Source: an uncultured Prevotellaceae bacterium (GTDB lineage Bacteria > Bacteroidota > Bacteroidia > Bacteroidales > Muribaculaceae). Taken from it: 64,000 nucleotides of DNA. The stretch spans positions 62,001 through 126,000 of the forward strand of contig ONRP01000001.1 of NCBI GenBank assembly GCA_900320245.1, written 5' to 3'. The notes beneath the pieces were generated by a model, which worked only from the letters and a program-made list of their open reading frames with translations, ran no database searches and was not told where the DNA came from. Positions 18,117 through 27,443 of the stretch are shown here, in pieces; the first letter of the stretch is position 1; every line of letters begins with the position of its first letter. Both the position numbers and the translations under genes were made by a program.

Positions 18117-19039
18117 TACTTCAAGTGTGCAAAACGGCCGGCAAGCCAATAGTTGTGTGAAACGAGCCAGGCATAGGCACTCATCTTCCAGGACGAGATG
18201 CCGGTCTTGCCAATCAGGTGGCCATTGCGGCGCACCTGCTCCTGCAAGAGCCTGACATTGGAGTTGTGAGGATAGCCACTACGGGCAGCATCCCTCAATA
18301 TCTGGGTCATCTCGCATGCGAAACGCGCATGGGCCACATCACTGAACTGCGGCCACGTCTCGTCGGTGTCGGCACAGATGCGCTCCCACGTGGTATAGGC
18401 CGAGAACTTCTTGCCGTTGAAGCGCTGGCGCGACAGGCTGTTCTCGTTGACCCGGTAATGATAAAAGACGTCCTTGAGCACCGACACCTTATTGGCCTTG
18501 AGCAACACCTGCCAAACGATGAAGGCGTCCTCACCGTAACTGACTGTCTTGTCAATCTCCACGTCCTTGAACAACTCACGCCTGATGAGTTTGTCGCACA
18601 GTGAGCCGCGGAAAGTGACATGCTCGAGAAAGAGTTGGATGACCGAGGTGCGGTCATAGTGGCGGTCGGCATCCACGGCAGGCCTATTCATCTGGAACGA
18701 CACGATGTCGTAATCGCCCCGTGCCTGCTCGTCGACGAGGCGCTGAACCGTGTCGAGTTCAATCCAGTCGTCGCTGTCGACAAAGAGCACAAAGTCACCC
18801 TTAGCCTTGGAGAGCAGGTGGCTACGCGTGGTAGCGACGCCCCTGTTGGGCTGGCTGTAGACCTCGATGCGGCCGTCGTTGCGCGACAATTCCTTGAGCA
18901 CGTCCATCGAGTTGTCGGTGGAGCCGTCGTTGATCAAGACAATCTGCAGGTCGGTGTAGGTCTGCCCGGTGAGCGAGGCCAAACACTCGCCCAGATAGGG
19001 CGCAGCATTGTAGACGGGTACAAGTATCGATACCATCAT
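18116..19039 (-). CDS. glycosyltransferase family 2
   Basis: A 307-residue GT-A enzyme with VSILVPVYNAAPYLGE, LINDGSTDNS and FVDSDDW in the first 95 residues, all intact. A conserved ED (YGEDAF) typical of this branch follows near residue 165. Two ATG codons (19039 and 19036) open the gene. It ends in the first base of the following acyltransferase start. Confidence 0.86.
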   Translation of the reverse strand: MMVSILVPVYNAAPYLGECLASLTGQTYTDLQIVLINDGSTDNSMDVLKELSRNDGRIEVYSQPNRGVATTRSHLLSKAKGDFVLFVDSDDWIELDTVQRLVDEQARGDYDIVSFQMNRPAVDADRHYDRTSVIQLFLEHVTFRGSLCDKLIRRELFKDVEIDKTVSYGEDAFIVWQVLLKANKVSVLKDVFYHYRVNENSLSRQRFNGKKFSAYTTWERICADTDETWPQFSDVAHARFACEMTQILRDAARSGYPHNSNVRLLQEQVRRNGHLIGKTGISSWKMSAYAWLVSHNYWLAGRFAHLK

Positions 19040-19045
19040 AGTCGG

Positions 19046-20251
19046 TTACTTTTGGGGATGTTCGGCCAGCCATCGCTGCTGGGCCTCGAGCAGATTGTCG
19101 AGCAGCGACTTTGCTGCTGCCGGGCCGTTGAAGTGTGAACGGACGAACTCACAGCCGGTCTGGGCAATCTTCTCGAGTTCCTGCTGGTGCTCGGGCTGCT
19201 GATAGTAGGATATTTTGGCCTTGAGGTCGTCGAGCGTGCCGTCATAGCCGATGTAGTGGACGCCCTCCTGCATGCCGTAGTCCTCGTAATAGCCCACGGT
19301 CTGACCGATATAGGCGCATCCGCTGGCCATACCCTCGACAAAACCGATGCCCGGCAATCCGATGATTTCCTCGCCAACGACACACATTTTGTAATCGTTG
19401 AATTTCTCCACCATATCAAAGGAGTAATACTTCTTCTGGTGTCCGACGAAGAACTTGTCGTGCAGGCGCTTGAAGATGCGCGTAAACTTATTGTCGTGCT
19501 TGGAGGCCTGGGCGAGTTTGGTGTCCTCGAGATAGTCGCTGTTGAAACAATCCACCCAAGGTTTCAACTCCTCGGCATGATCATAGACTTGCTTGCGCGC
19601 CGGTTGCAGGCAGTTGTGGCCGTAGTACTTGACCAGGTATTCGGGATAGGTCACCGTGCCAACCGACACTGCCTTGTTCTGGCGCTCAGCAAACGGCTTG
19701 ATGGGTTTGAAGCGCTCGGCAAACACAAAGGGGATAACCAGATACTGCTTCTTGAACCATCCGAAATACTCGTCGAAGGCGATGAAGCGCTGCTGCATAT
19801 TGCTCTCGTTGTACATTAGGTCGGGGTCGAGTTTCTCCATCGCCTCGGCCTGACGGACGCTGAAATGCAGTTGGCTGATGGCCAGGAAAGCATCGGGACG
19901 GCGCTTGAAGTCCATCTGCGGCCCGAACACCTGATAGAGGATGACGATATCGTCGTGACGAATCTCGTCCTCACTCTTGAGCACCTTGATCTTGGCGCGC
20001 GACAGGCCGTTCTTCCTCATCGTGATGCGATGTTCGAGGAAGCGGAACGACTGCAACAGGCGGTTGCGGGTGGTGTAGGACAAGGACAAGCCGCGCTTGT
20101 TGATGTAGGAGCACACCTCCACATCGTCGCGCGAGAGCAGGTAGTCCAGCAGATACTTGTGCTTGATGGCAACGGACTGCTTGAAGATGAACTTATTGAG
20201 CGTCTTGACCAGAAACTCGTTGCCATGCAGATTGACAAATACAATTCTCAT
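19046..20251 (-). CDS. GT-B glycosyltransferase (family uncertain)
   Basis: A 401-residue protein with a GT-B-like layout: a basic N-terminal half, and a C-terminal half with VVGEEIIGLPGIGFVEGMASGCAY, a donor-site loop with its glutamate, followed by an ADP/UDP-sugar-type helix. The N-terminus MRIVFVNLHGNEF is not the usual GT4 start and the family number cannot be assigned. Its place among glycosyltransferases and the motif make glycosyl transfer likely. Confidence 0.65.
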   Translation of the reverse strand: MRIVFVNLHGNEFLVKTLNKFIFKQSVAIKHKYLLDYLLSRDDVEVCSYINKRGLSLSYTTRNRLLQSFRFLEHRITMRKNGLSRAKIKVLKSEDEIRHDDIVILYQVFGPQMDFKRRPDAFLAISQLHFSVRQAEAMEKLDPDLMYNESNMQQRFIAFDEYFGWFKKQYLVIPFVFAERFKPIKPFAERQNKAVSVGTVTYPEYLVKYYGHNCLQPARKQVYDHAEELKPWVDCFNSDYLEDTKLAQASKHDNKFTRIFKRLHDKFFVGHQKKYYSFDMVEKFNDYKMCVVGEEIIGLPGIGFVEGMASGCAYIGQTVGYYEDYGMQEGVHYIGYDGTLDDLKAKISYYQQPEHQQELEKIAQTGCEFVRSHFNGPAAAKSLLDNLLEAQQRWLAEHPQK

Positions 20252-20277
20252 AAGTGAGGGTTTGGGTTATGTGGTCT

Positions 20278-20293
20278 CTCCCCATGCGGGGAG
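20278..20293 (-). other. small intra-operon hairpin
   Basis: CTCCCC, ATGC, GGGGAG forms a perfect six-pair stem with a four-base loop in the 59-base gap between the GT-B gene and the nucleotidyltransferase-like gene. No T tract follows on either strand, so it may stabilise or process the long message rather than end it. Confidence 0.35.
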
Positions 20294-20310
20294 GTGGAAG
20301 AGGCGGTTGA

Positions 20311-20991
20311 TTAATTGACACGTGTCACGGCCCAGTCCTGATAGTCTTCGATCTGGATAGGCCTGAATATCTTTTTGTCGAGCAGCATCGAATAGATGAC
20401 GTGCGACAGGTAAAGCGGTGAGTAGTTCTTGAGGCGGTCATAGTAGCGGCAGAACTCGGTGGCGTCCTCAAAGCAATAGCCACCGGCGCTGAAGAAGTGG
20501 CTCACCACCCGCTTCTCGATGATGTTGGTCACATAGAACATGTCGTCGACGGCAACATAACTCTTGTGTTGCGGGTCGACGATGGGCAGGTTTTCCAACG
20601 GGTAGATGGCGACACCGTTCTGCGGCAGTATCTCATCGGTGGTGAAGTAACAGTCGGCATCCTTGATGAACACCAGTCCTGTCACGCCGTTGAGTTCGAT
20701 GGCGCGGGCTACAGTCTCGACTTGGCTGGCGGTGGGCTCGTCCAGAATGGTGACGTGGGCATTGGCCAGCCGGTATTTGCGGAACTGCATTTCCAATTGC
20801 TCCTTGAGCATGAAGCGCTGGTCGTGCTCCTTGAGAATGACAAAATAGATGTCCTGAATCACGTCCATGGGCAAGCCTGTGATGGCCTTGACACACAACA
20901 TGGTTCCCTCATCGTCCTGACGGAAGGGCTTGGGCAACTTGTGGGCATATTCAGCGTTGTTGGCTGCAATGGGTACTATCAACGTCATCAT
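20311..20991 (-). CDS. nucleotidyltransferase-fold protein (sugar-activation group)
   Basis: A 226-residue protein with a GT-A/nucleotidyltransferase-like layout: MMTLIVPIAANNAEYAHKLPKPF at the N-terminus keeps the PKPF of sugar-nucleotidyltransferases but lacks the GxGxR loop, and VFIKDADCYF supplies a D-A-D metal pair near residue 112. Full nucleotidyltransferase activity is therefore uncertain. It stands directly after a kinase, a HAD and a complete nucleotidyltransferase gene, and the four probably build one activated building block. Confidence 0.5.
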   Translation of the reverse strand: MMTLIVPIAANNAEYAHKLPKPFRQDDEGTMLCVKAITGLPMDVIQDIYFVILKEHDQRFMLKEQLEMQFRKYRLANAHVTILDEPTASQVETVARAIELNGVTGLVFIKDADCYFTTDEILPQNGVAIYPLENLPIVDPQHKSYVAVDDMFYVTNIIEKRVVSHFFSAGGYCFEDATEFCRYYDRLKNYSPLYLSHVIYSMLLDKKIFRPIQIEDYQDWAVTRVN

Positions 20992-20995
20992 GGCT

Positions 20996-21880
20996 TCATG
21001 CGGTTTTAGGGTTGTTCAACACGTCTAACTGTCCTGCAATGACTCGCTTGAGGTAGGCAATGACCTTGTCGTCCTTGCCGTACTGCAGGATGCGCAGGAA
21101 ATTCATCAACTGCAAGGGCATGTAATAGGTTCTGTACCAGTCGTATTTTGCAGTGAAATACTCGTCGATGGCCTTGTCAATCTTCTCGCTGACAATACTG
21201 AGCCTGACCTTGTCAAATGGCTTGTGATACATCAGCGTGGACCACAAGTAGGCCGTGTCCTGGCGTATCTTGACGATGTCAAGCAGCGGTGACTCGATGA
21301 ATGAGTCAAGGAAGTCGATCAGGTAGTAGTTGTTGCCGTTGAACAGGATGTTGCTGAAGGTCAGGTCGCCGTGGCAGGTACCCACAGGCATGACCATATC
21401 ACCGACGGCATTCATCACCTCGCTGGAGCGCCTTACCAGTTCCTGGGCCTCGGCGTCGTCCTTGAGGTGGGCGTTCTTCTCGACCTTGCGTGCCACATCG
21501 GCCATCTTATCGGTGAGGATGTTGGACGGCACGGTCTGCATCGTCGATGCATTGATTTCGAGGTCAATGAAGTACTTGATGGCGCCAATGAGGTACTTGA
21601 TCTGCTCAAAACCGGCATTCTCGAAATACTCGACGAAATTTTTGGAATAGATGTATTCCATCTTGATGGTCGCATCGGTGGACGACTGCTCGACCTCAAA
21701 TATCTTGGGCACCCTAATGTGCTGGTACTCGGTCTGTGCCGCTGCAATTTGTTTGTTGGCCTGGTTGACAAGTCGGGGCACGTAACCGGGGTCGTGAGTG
21801 CTCTTGTGGATGTGCAACTCATTATCCTCGGTCACGATGCTGATGTCACATCCTGAGTGGCCTTGAATGTCAAGTTTCAT
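20996..21880 (-). CDS. APH-fold small-molecule kinase
   Basis: A 294-residue protein with the aminoglycoside/choline kinase fold. The catalytic loop CHGDLTFSNILF holds the conserved H-G-D and N, and YLIDFLDSF holds the metal-binding IDFxD. The N-terminal lobe contains a lysine-rich strand pair. Homologues in capsule loci phosphorylate sugars or small alcohols. It is four bases from the nucleotidyltransferase-like gene and 38 bases from the HAD gene. Substrate unknown; no LicD-type transferase is nearby, so phosphocholine is not supported. Confidence 0.7.
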   Translation of the reverse strand: MKLDIQGHSGCDISIVTEDNELHIHKSTHDPGYVPRLVNQANKQIAAAQTEYQHIRVPKIFEVEQSSTDATIKMEYIYSKNFVEYFENAGFEQIKYLIGAIKYFIDLEINASTMQTVPSNILTDKMADVARKVEKNAHLKDDAEAQELVRRSSEVMNAVGDMVMPVGTCHGDLTFSNILFNGNNYYLIDFLDSFIESPLLDIVKIRQDTAYLWSTLMYHKPFDKVRLSIVSEKIDKAIDEYFTAKYDWYRTYYMPLQLMNFLRILQYGKDDKVIAYLKRVIAGQLDVLNNPKTA

Positions 21881-21918
21881 AGTAAAATCAGATAATCAGT
21901 TTGTTAATGTCAGGTTAA

Positions 21919-22485
21919 TCAGAGGGATATTTTGACATAGTGGGCGCCCGAAGCCTGAGCGGCCTGCAGTCCCACCTGTGAATCCTCAAAAATGAGCGTC
22001 TGCTCGGCAGTGACACCCATTCGGGTCATCACCGTGTTGTAGATCTCGGGTGAAGGCTTGCCCTCGACAACATCCTCGCCAGCCAGAATCAGGTCAAAAT
22101 CGCCGCTTGCACCGATGTGCGACAGGGCATTGTTCAGATTCTTGGCACGGGCTGTCGAAGCCACTGCCGTCAGTCCCCCACCCTTGCGGAACATCCTGAT
22201 GAATTCCAGCAACGGGCGGTTGACAACCAGCATAGCGAAGTGGTTGGGATAGCACTCCCCCTTGATGGCACGTATGCGCTTGCGGGTCTCGGCATCGTCG
22301 ATTCCCATTTTGTCCATGAAGCCGTCGAAACGCAGTCCATAGCATTGGCGATAGTCTTCCTGGCTCAAGGTCAGCCCCACTTGGGCAAATGCGTCGCAGT
22401 AGGCGTGGTAGTTGGCCTGGAAGGTATCGACCAACGTGCCGTCGAAATCGGTGACCAGCAAGCGGATTTCCTTATAATCAGTCAT
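21919..22485 (-). CDS. HAD-family phosphatase/phosphoglucomutase-like protein
   Basis: A 188-residue HAD protein. VTDFDGTLVDT is a complete motif I with both aspartates; VASTARAKN gives motif II with S; KPSPEIY and FEDSQVGLQAA supply motifs III and IV. A helical cap domain of the beta-phosphoglucomutase kind lies at about residues 20-85. It probably removes a phosphate from, or isomerises, the intermediate handled by the adjacent kinase and nucleotidyltransferases. Confidence 0.78.
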   Translation of the reverse strand: MTDYKEIRLLVTDFDGTLVDTFQANYHAYCDAFAQVGLTLSQEDYRQCYGLRFDGFMDKMGIDDAETRKRIRAIKGECYPNHFAMLVVNRPLLEFIRMFRKGGGLTAVASTARAKNLNNALSHIGASGDFDLILAGEDVVEGKPSPEIYNTVMTRMGVTAEQTLIFEDSQVGLQAAQASGAHYVKISL

Positions 22486-22503
22486 GATGAACAGTCTTTA
22501 AAT

Positions 22504-23256
22504 TTATGAGTTAGGCGAGGCTTCGCCCCCGTAGCGCAACAGTTCCTCGGGGGTGCCGTAGGAGTAGTACTCCTCCATCGAGGCCAGCCGCACGACCTTG
22601 CCCTCGGCCAACAGGTAGTTGTAGAGCAGCGAGACATAGAACTCAGCCTTGCCGTGGGTGCCGTCGTAGAGCAATTGGTGGGCTATGCGCTTGAAGTCCT
22701 TGCCGCTGCCAAAAAAGTAGGCGCCGCACAAGGCATGGGTCGAAATGGGTTCCTTCTCGGCCGTGCGCACGACACGTCCCTCCTCGTCGATTAGGGCATA
22801 ACTGTAACGCGGATTATCGGACTCGAAAGACACCAGAGCACCGCCATCAGCATCATCAGCGCACACTGATAACGCAGCGGATACCAGTTCATTGTAGCGC
22901 TTGCTGCGGAATTCCAGGTCACAATCCATCACCACAACAGCATCCTCGTCGTCGATGGCTTCCTCGGCCACGAGGCAGGTCTCGACGGCCCCACGGGTCG
23001 TCTTCAGCACCGAGAACACACGAGCCTCGGGCATGATATCGGTGATGAGCCTGTCAATGTGCTGGTTGTCGATGTGCTCCTGGCGCACGATGAAACTGTA
23101 TTTCATTTCCACGCCCTCGATGGCAACGCTGCCGATGGCTCGTTGGAACAAGGGCACACCCCGCAACTCGATCAGGGGCTTAGGGGTCGTCCAGCCCGCG
23201 CGTGCGAACCGGGAGCCTTCGCCCGCCATCGGCATGATGATGTGTAATGGTCTCAT
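22504..23256 (-). CDS. sugar-1-phosphate nucleotidyltransferase-like
   Basis: A 250-residue nucleotidyltransferase with MPMAGEGSRFARAGWTTPKPL, a full GxGxR...PKP signature loop, and VVMDCDLEFRS as the D-x-D metal site near residue 110. The family joins an NTP and a sugar- or polyol-phosphate to give the activated donor. It opens the four-gene activation group, 37 bases after the pyruvyltransferase gene. The nucleotide and sugar are not predictable. Confidence 0.78.
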   Translation of the reverse strand: MRPLHIIMPMAGEGSRFARAGWTTPKPLIELRGVPLFQRAIGSVAIEGVEMKYSFIVRQEHIDNQHIDRLITDIMPEARVFSVLKTTRGAVETCLVAEEAIDDEDAVVVMDCDLEFRSKRYNELVSAALSVCADDADGGALVSFESDNPRYSYALIDEEGRVVRTAEKEPISTHALCGAYFFGSGKDFKRIAHQLLYDGTHGKAEFYVSLLYNYLLAEGKVVRLASMEEYYSYGTPEELLRYGGEASPNS

Positions 23257-23292
23257 AGGCGTTTGTTAGCGAATATCGGGTTTTGTTGAATA

Positions 23293-24384
23293 TTAAGCGT
23301 TGAGGCTGTCGCTCAGGAAACGGATGCTGTGCTCACGCTCAGCGTCAAGCCGTGAGTTCACGTCCTGCCAGTCGATAGCGACATCGCCGGGCTCGACAGG
23401 GTCGACGTCTGATACCAGACGCTGTTCAAGGCCCAACTGCGTGAGCAGTCCCGCGATGCGTGTGTTGCCGCGTTGCGGATTGCACAGGGTGTAGAACTCC
23501 TTACCGAACAGGATGCTGAACACCGTGCCGTGGAAAGAGTCGGTCACCACCATCGACGAACGGGCTATCATCGCCAGCCACTGCCCCACGGTGAAGCGCG
23601 CATGCCATCCCATGGTGAAGTAGCGCACCTGCAGACCGCGCTCGGCAGCCAGGCGGTTGAAGAAATCCCGTTTGGCATCGTTGATGTCAAGGCAGTAGAC
23701 CGCCAGATAGGGTTCATCGCCGTCGGTGTCGCTGTCGATGATGTCATTGTAGTCCTGCGCATTGAGCAACAGGGTCGGGTCGAACACACAGGTGGCTTCC
23801 ACTCCCAAATGGTCACGGCACAGGTCGATGCCGCTGTACTCGCGCACCGAGATGGCATCCATCTGCTGTGCCAGGGCGGCACACGTCGCCGTCTGCTCGG
23901 AAGTATACTGCCACTCGTCGATACCGAACGAGGCAGCATAGACCACGCGCTTCAACGGCAGTCCCTGTGCAAAAGCGAGGTACATGTCCTCGATGTGGTC
24001 ACTGTTGTATTCCACGCGCCACACCTGGTCGCTGCCCACAACGAGGGCATCCAGGGAATAGCGCTCGACAAGGCCTCGCTGATATTTCCAAATCGGGCGG
24101 GTTTTGTCGATGTGCTCCTCGATGAAGGCACCCGTGAATTCCTGCCTCACCGCTCCACGATAAGGCAGATGCAGGTTGAAGCGGCCCTCGCAACGACGCC
24201 GAATGACCCAACGGGCGAAGTTGGCGATGTTGCGGTAGATGATGTGGGGACCAGCATAGCGCTGGTAGGCGTCGATGGTCAGCGGCTCGTGGCCCAGACG
24301 CTTCAGCACTTGCTGTAGCGCCCAGTTCTGCAGGATGCCTCCGTAGTTCATCTCCAGAGGCTGTGTCACGATTCCTACACGCAT
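23293..24384 (-). CDS. polysaccharide pyruvyltransferase family protein
   Basis: A 363-residue GT-B-fold protein. The start GIVTQPLEMNYGGILQNWAL, the GSDQVWR motif near residue 117 and SFHGTVFSILFGKEF near residue 280 are the landmarks of the polysaccharide pyruvyltransferase family, which attaches ketal pyruvate from phosphoenolpyruvate to sugars. Some members in Bacteroidales act as glycosyltransferases instead. It implies an acidic pyruvylated sugar in the polymer. It lies just downstream of the AT-rich island but has the higher GC of the rest of the locus. Confidence 0.8.
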   Translation of the reverse strand: MRVGIVTQPLEMNYGGILQNWALQQVLKRLGHEPLTIDAYQRYAGPHIIYRNIANFARWVIRRRCEGRFNLHLPYRGAVRQEFTGAFIEEHIDKTRPIWKYQRGLVERYSLDALVVGSDQVWRVEYNSDHIEDMYLAFAQGLPLKRVVYAASFGIDEWQYTSEQTATCAALAQQMDAISVREYSGIDLCRDHLGVEATCVFDPTLLLNAQDYNDIIDSDTDGDEPYLAVYCLDINDAKRDFFNRLAAERGLQVRYFTMGWHARFTVGQWLAMIARSSMVVTDSFHGTVFSILFGKEFYTLCNPQRGNTRIAGLLTQLGLEQRLVSDVDPVEPGDVAIDWQDVNSRLDAEREHSIRFLSDSLNA

Positions 24385-24412
24385 ATCAGTACATCATTTC
24401 TAAACTAATAAT

Positions 24413-25396
24413 TTATAACTGCCAGAAAAAGCGTTTTAAAATGGCCATATACCACCTATATAGAATCGGGAAATAATAGAATAAGACGATTTTTAATTTC
24501 TTCCACCATTTTAATTCGCGGCAACGCAGTAATTCGCCAAAAGTTTCCTTCTTTGCATTAGCAGCAAACTGCTTGGCCAATAAATAAAACGCTGTTCCTC
24601 TCGCATGGAACTTGGTATAAAAAATCTCTCGATACAATCCATCCAGAGCATATGATTTATATTCCGGCTTGGACTTCTCCACGGCACGGTAACTCAAAAG
24701 ATATGAATTGATACGGTCAATTAAGCGGAAATTGACACCTTGATGGGTAATAGATGCATCGTGTTGACGCCATGCGTACATCACCTCATCCAAAATGATG
24801 ACTTTCCGCACTTTCATTGCCACTCGAATGTTCCAATTTGAGTCTTGGCTGGCTGTCGGCAGTGATTCTACATCCTCTATCTGCTCACGTCGATATAACT
24901 TATTCCAAACCACTACGTATTGCAAGTTACCGAAGCCCCACAGATAACACATCAACTCGCGCTGATTGAGTTCTCTCTTACTTGAGTAATTGTTATGATT
25001 TTGGCCATCAAAAAAATCCAGTCCGCCATCACTCGGGACCTTGATTCCACGTACCATGGAAAAATCATATTCTGTGCCGTCGAGCAAATACAACAAGACT
25101 TCCAGCATCTGGGGATGGATGAAATCGTCTCCATCAATCATGTACACATAATCCCCATGCGATGCTTTGATTCCCACATTTCTGGCATTAGAAACGCCCT
25201 TGTTTTCAGGCAAGTGAATCACACGGATGCGGGAATCTTTCTGTGCCAGTTTGTCACATAGAGCCGAGGTTCCGTCCGTCGAACAATCGTCGACGATAAT
25301 GATTTCTAAATCCTGAAATGTCTGATTCAAAATACTGTCCAGACATTCTTCCAGAAATGCCTTGATATTATAAGCAAGAATAATGACAGAAATCAT
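24413..25396 (-). CDS. glycosyltransferase family 2 (AT-rich island)
   Basis: A 327-residue GT-A enzyme. ISVIILAYN, IVDDCSTDGT and the metal site IDGDD (D-G-D-D rather than D-S-D-D) are visible. The C-terminus is strongly basic. Its ATG overlaps the stop of the next GT2 gene by four bases. It is closely similar in layout to the two upstream GT2 genes, so the three look like products of duplication. Third-position base use is clearly AT-richer than in genes to the left of 24.4 kb. Confidence 0.85.
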   Translation of the reverse strand: MISVIILAYNIKAFLEECLDSILNQTFQDLEIIIVDDCSTDGTSALCDKLAQKDSRIRVIHLPENKGVSNARNVGIKASHGDYVYMIDGDDFIHPQMLEVLLYLLDGTEYDFSMVRGIKVPSDGGLDFFDGQNHNNYSSKRELNQRELMCYLWGFGNLQYVVVWNKLYRREQIEDVESLPTASQDSNWNIRVAMKVRKVIILDEVMYAWRQHDASITHQGVNFRLIDRINSYLLSYRAVEKSKPEYKSYALDGLYREIFYTKFHARGTAFYLLAKQFAANAKKETFGELLRCRELKWWKKLKIVLFYYFPILYRWYMAILKRFFWQL

Positions 25397-26421
25397 TTTG
25401 CAATACTACAGCGTGTTTTGCACTTTGCCAAAAGTTCACTTAAAAAGACAACAGACCTGAAAACCCAAGGGCAATGATAATAAACCACATTTTTCACTTT
25501 TGCCTTAATGCCAACAGGACTATTCAGATATTCCTTGATTGTCTTCTTATAAATCTCTTTGCATCGGGCACGAAGTTCATCTTGATAATCTGTACCACGA
25601 GCCAGATAAGTATAGGTGTGAATTCTTCGGTACAGATCATTAAGGCACATCGTTTTATATTGGGGCTTATCCTCGGGAAACAAATCCAAGAACGAGAACA
25701 CCGTCTGCAAACGTCCAACAATGACAGCGTTAACACCTCGCTGGGACTGCGCGTGTGTTAAAGAACTTGAGCGCATGACATAGAAATACAATTCGAGCGG
25801 AACCACAATACACTTGCTTAAGCGCGAACACACTCGGATCAACCATTCAGTATCTTCAGCAGGAATAGGCTTGAATTCCAAAAAGTCCTTTGTCCCGCCT
25901 AACAGCAGTTCACGTCTAAACAGTTTGTGCCAGGGTCCATCATAAAAGCCCATTCTATCTCGGAAAAGTAAAGAAATATAATCCTCTTGGCTCAACACTA
26001 GCGGTTTGCAGTCGCCATGCCCATCTATTCGACAATTGAGATATCGTTCGCGCTCATCTTCCTCAATCTTTTTGTTCAAGACCATTGACATGTCATAATC
26101 GCCAGCGGAAATCGCCCCTATCAACACGTCAAGCATCGCTGGGTGGATCACATCGTCGGAATCAACAAAAGTGATGAAATCTCCTCTGGAAGCATGCAAT
26201 CCTTTATTACGTGCACCAGCAACGCCAGTATTGGCTTGATGGATAACACTTATTCTCTTGTCGGACAAGGCCCAGCCATCACACAGTTCAGCAGTTCTGT
26301 CAGTTGACCCATCATCCACGATAATGAGTTCAAAATCACTGTAAGTCGAATTGAGGATACTCCTAATAGTAACCTCAATGTAATCCTCAACGTTATATGC
26401 TGGAACAATAACTGAAATCAC
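25393..26421 (-). CDS. glycosyltransferase family 2 (AT-rich island, GTG start)
   Basis: A 342-residue GT-A enzyme: ISVIVPAYN, IVDDGSTDRT and FVDSDD. The only start possible before the first beta strand is the GTG at 26421, since a TAG stop precedes it in frame. It is paralogous to the two flanking GT2 genes. In polyol-phosphate loci such enzymes decorate or link the backbone; that is only inference here. Confidence 0.84.
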   Translation of the reverse strand: MISVIVPAYNVEDYIEVTIRSILNSTYSDFELIIVDDGSTDRTAELCDGWALSDKRISVIHQANTGVAGARNKGLHASRGDFITFVDSDDVIHPAMLDVLIGAISAGDYDMSMVLNKKIEEDERERYLNCRIDGHGDCKPLVLSQEDYISLLFRDRMGFYDGPWHKLFRRELLLGGTKDFLEFKPIPAEDTEWLIRVCSRLSKCIVVPLELYFYVMRSSSLTHAQSQRGVNAVIVGRLQTVFSFLDLFPEDKPQYKTMCLNDLYRRIHTYTYLARGTDYQDELRARCKEIYKKTIKEYLNSPVGIKAKVKNVVYYHCPWVFRSVVFLSELLAKCKTRCSIAK

Positions 26422-26459
26422 CTAAATCGAGATATTGCAGACCTGGAGACTGTCAATGA

Positions 26460-27440
26460 TCAATTACCCTTTATATAACACGCCCTTAATAGCGAATATA
26501 GAAGCGGGAAGCGGTAACACGATAACAAGACCATCTTTTTGGCCCACCCCATTTTACACTTTAATAAATCAGTTTTAATTTCATTATGTACAGCCTCACA
26601 AATCATCTTGCTTTTGGGGTATAAAACTCTATTTTGGAGTTTTGTGTCTTTACGAGTATACAACATCACTTTATATATCCGTTCAAGCCAACGAGATTTA
26701 AGTTCTGTATTGTTTTGAGGTATGTCTTTGTAACACAGTAAATAGGACTTCACGCGATTAATATATCTTTCACCAATACCTTGATGCATCTGTAAAGTAT
26801 CTCTCTGAACCCAATAATATAATGCTTGATCTACATAAATCGCTTTATTCATCCTTAGACAAACTCGGCAATTCCACTCCATATCTTCTATTGGTGTGGT
26901 AACAAATCTCAATCCATCTATCAAAGATTTCTTATATAACTTGTTGGTTGAAAAATTATAAATAAGTGACTCCGTTGAACCGTCCATTAAACCATTCATG
27001 AATTCTATAGGCCCTATTTTCCTAAAACCTTTTTCTAAATGGCTTATTACTCTATCACTTATGTTATTCGACTCTTCTTTCTCAATTACAGCATAATTAA
27101 TCATTGAAAAATCATAATCACCTGATTCAAGAGTAGTTCGTAATATTTCCAACATCATTGGATGAATGACATCATCTCCATCAATGAAAGAAATATAATC
27201 ACCTTGGGCATTATCCAGACCCATATTTCTAGCATCCGAAACGCCTGAGTTCTCTTTATGAATTACTTTAATGCGATTGTCTTTCTGCTTATAGTGATCA
27301 CATATTAACCCTGATTTATCGGTAGATCCATCATCAACAAGAATGAGTTCAAAGTCATCATAGGTTGAGTTCAGGATGCTAGCCAAACAATCCTCTAAAT
27401 AGTCTTCTACATTGTAAATTGGTACAATTACCGAAATCAT
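26460..27440 (-). CDS. glycosyltransferase family 2 (AT-rich island)
   Basis: A 326-residue GT-A enzyme with ISVIVPIYN, LVDDGSTDKS and FIDGDD, the same D-G-D-D variant as the gene at 24413. It is the most AT-rich gene of the trio. It follows the TagB/TagF-like gene by only three bases, which ties the three GT2 enzymes to the polyol-phosphate module. Confidence 0.85.
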   Translation of the reverse strand: MISVIVPIYNVEDYLEDCLASILNSTYDDFELILVDDGSTDKSGLICDHYKQKDNRIKVIHKENSGVSDARNMGLDNAQGDYISFIDGDDVIHPMMLEILRTTLESGDYDFSMINYAVIEKEESNNISDRVISHLEKGFRKIGPIEFMNGLMDGSTESLIYNFSTNKLYKKSLIDGLRFVTTPIEDMEWNCRVCLRMNKAIYVDQALYYWVQRDTLQMHQGIGERYINRVKSYLLCYKDIPQNNTELKSRWLERIYKVMLYTRKDTKLQNRVLYPKSKMICEAVHNEIKTDLLKCKMGWAKKMVLLSCYRFPLLYSLLRACYIKGN

Positions 27441-27443
27441 AGT

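Noticed and set aside
20311..22485. A phosphocholine (lic) pathway
   Set aside because: Kinase and nucleotidyltransferase-like genes are present, but no LicD transferase or choline transporter is seen.
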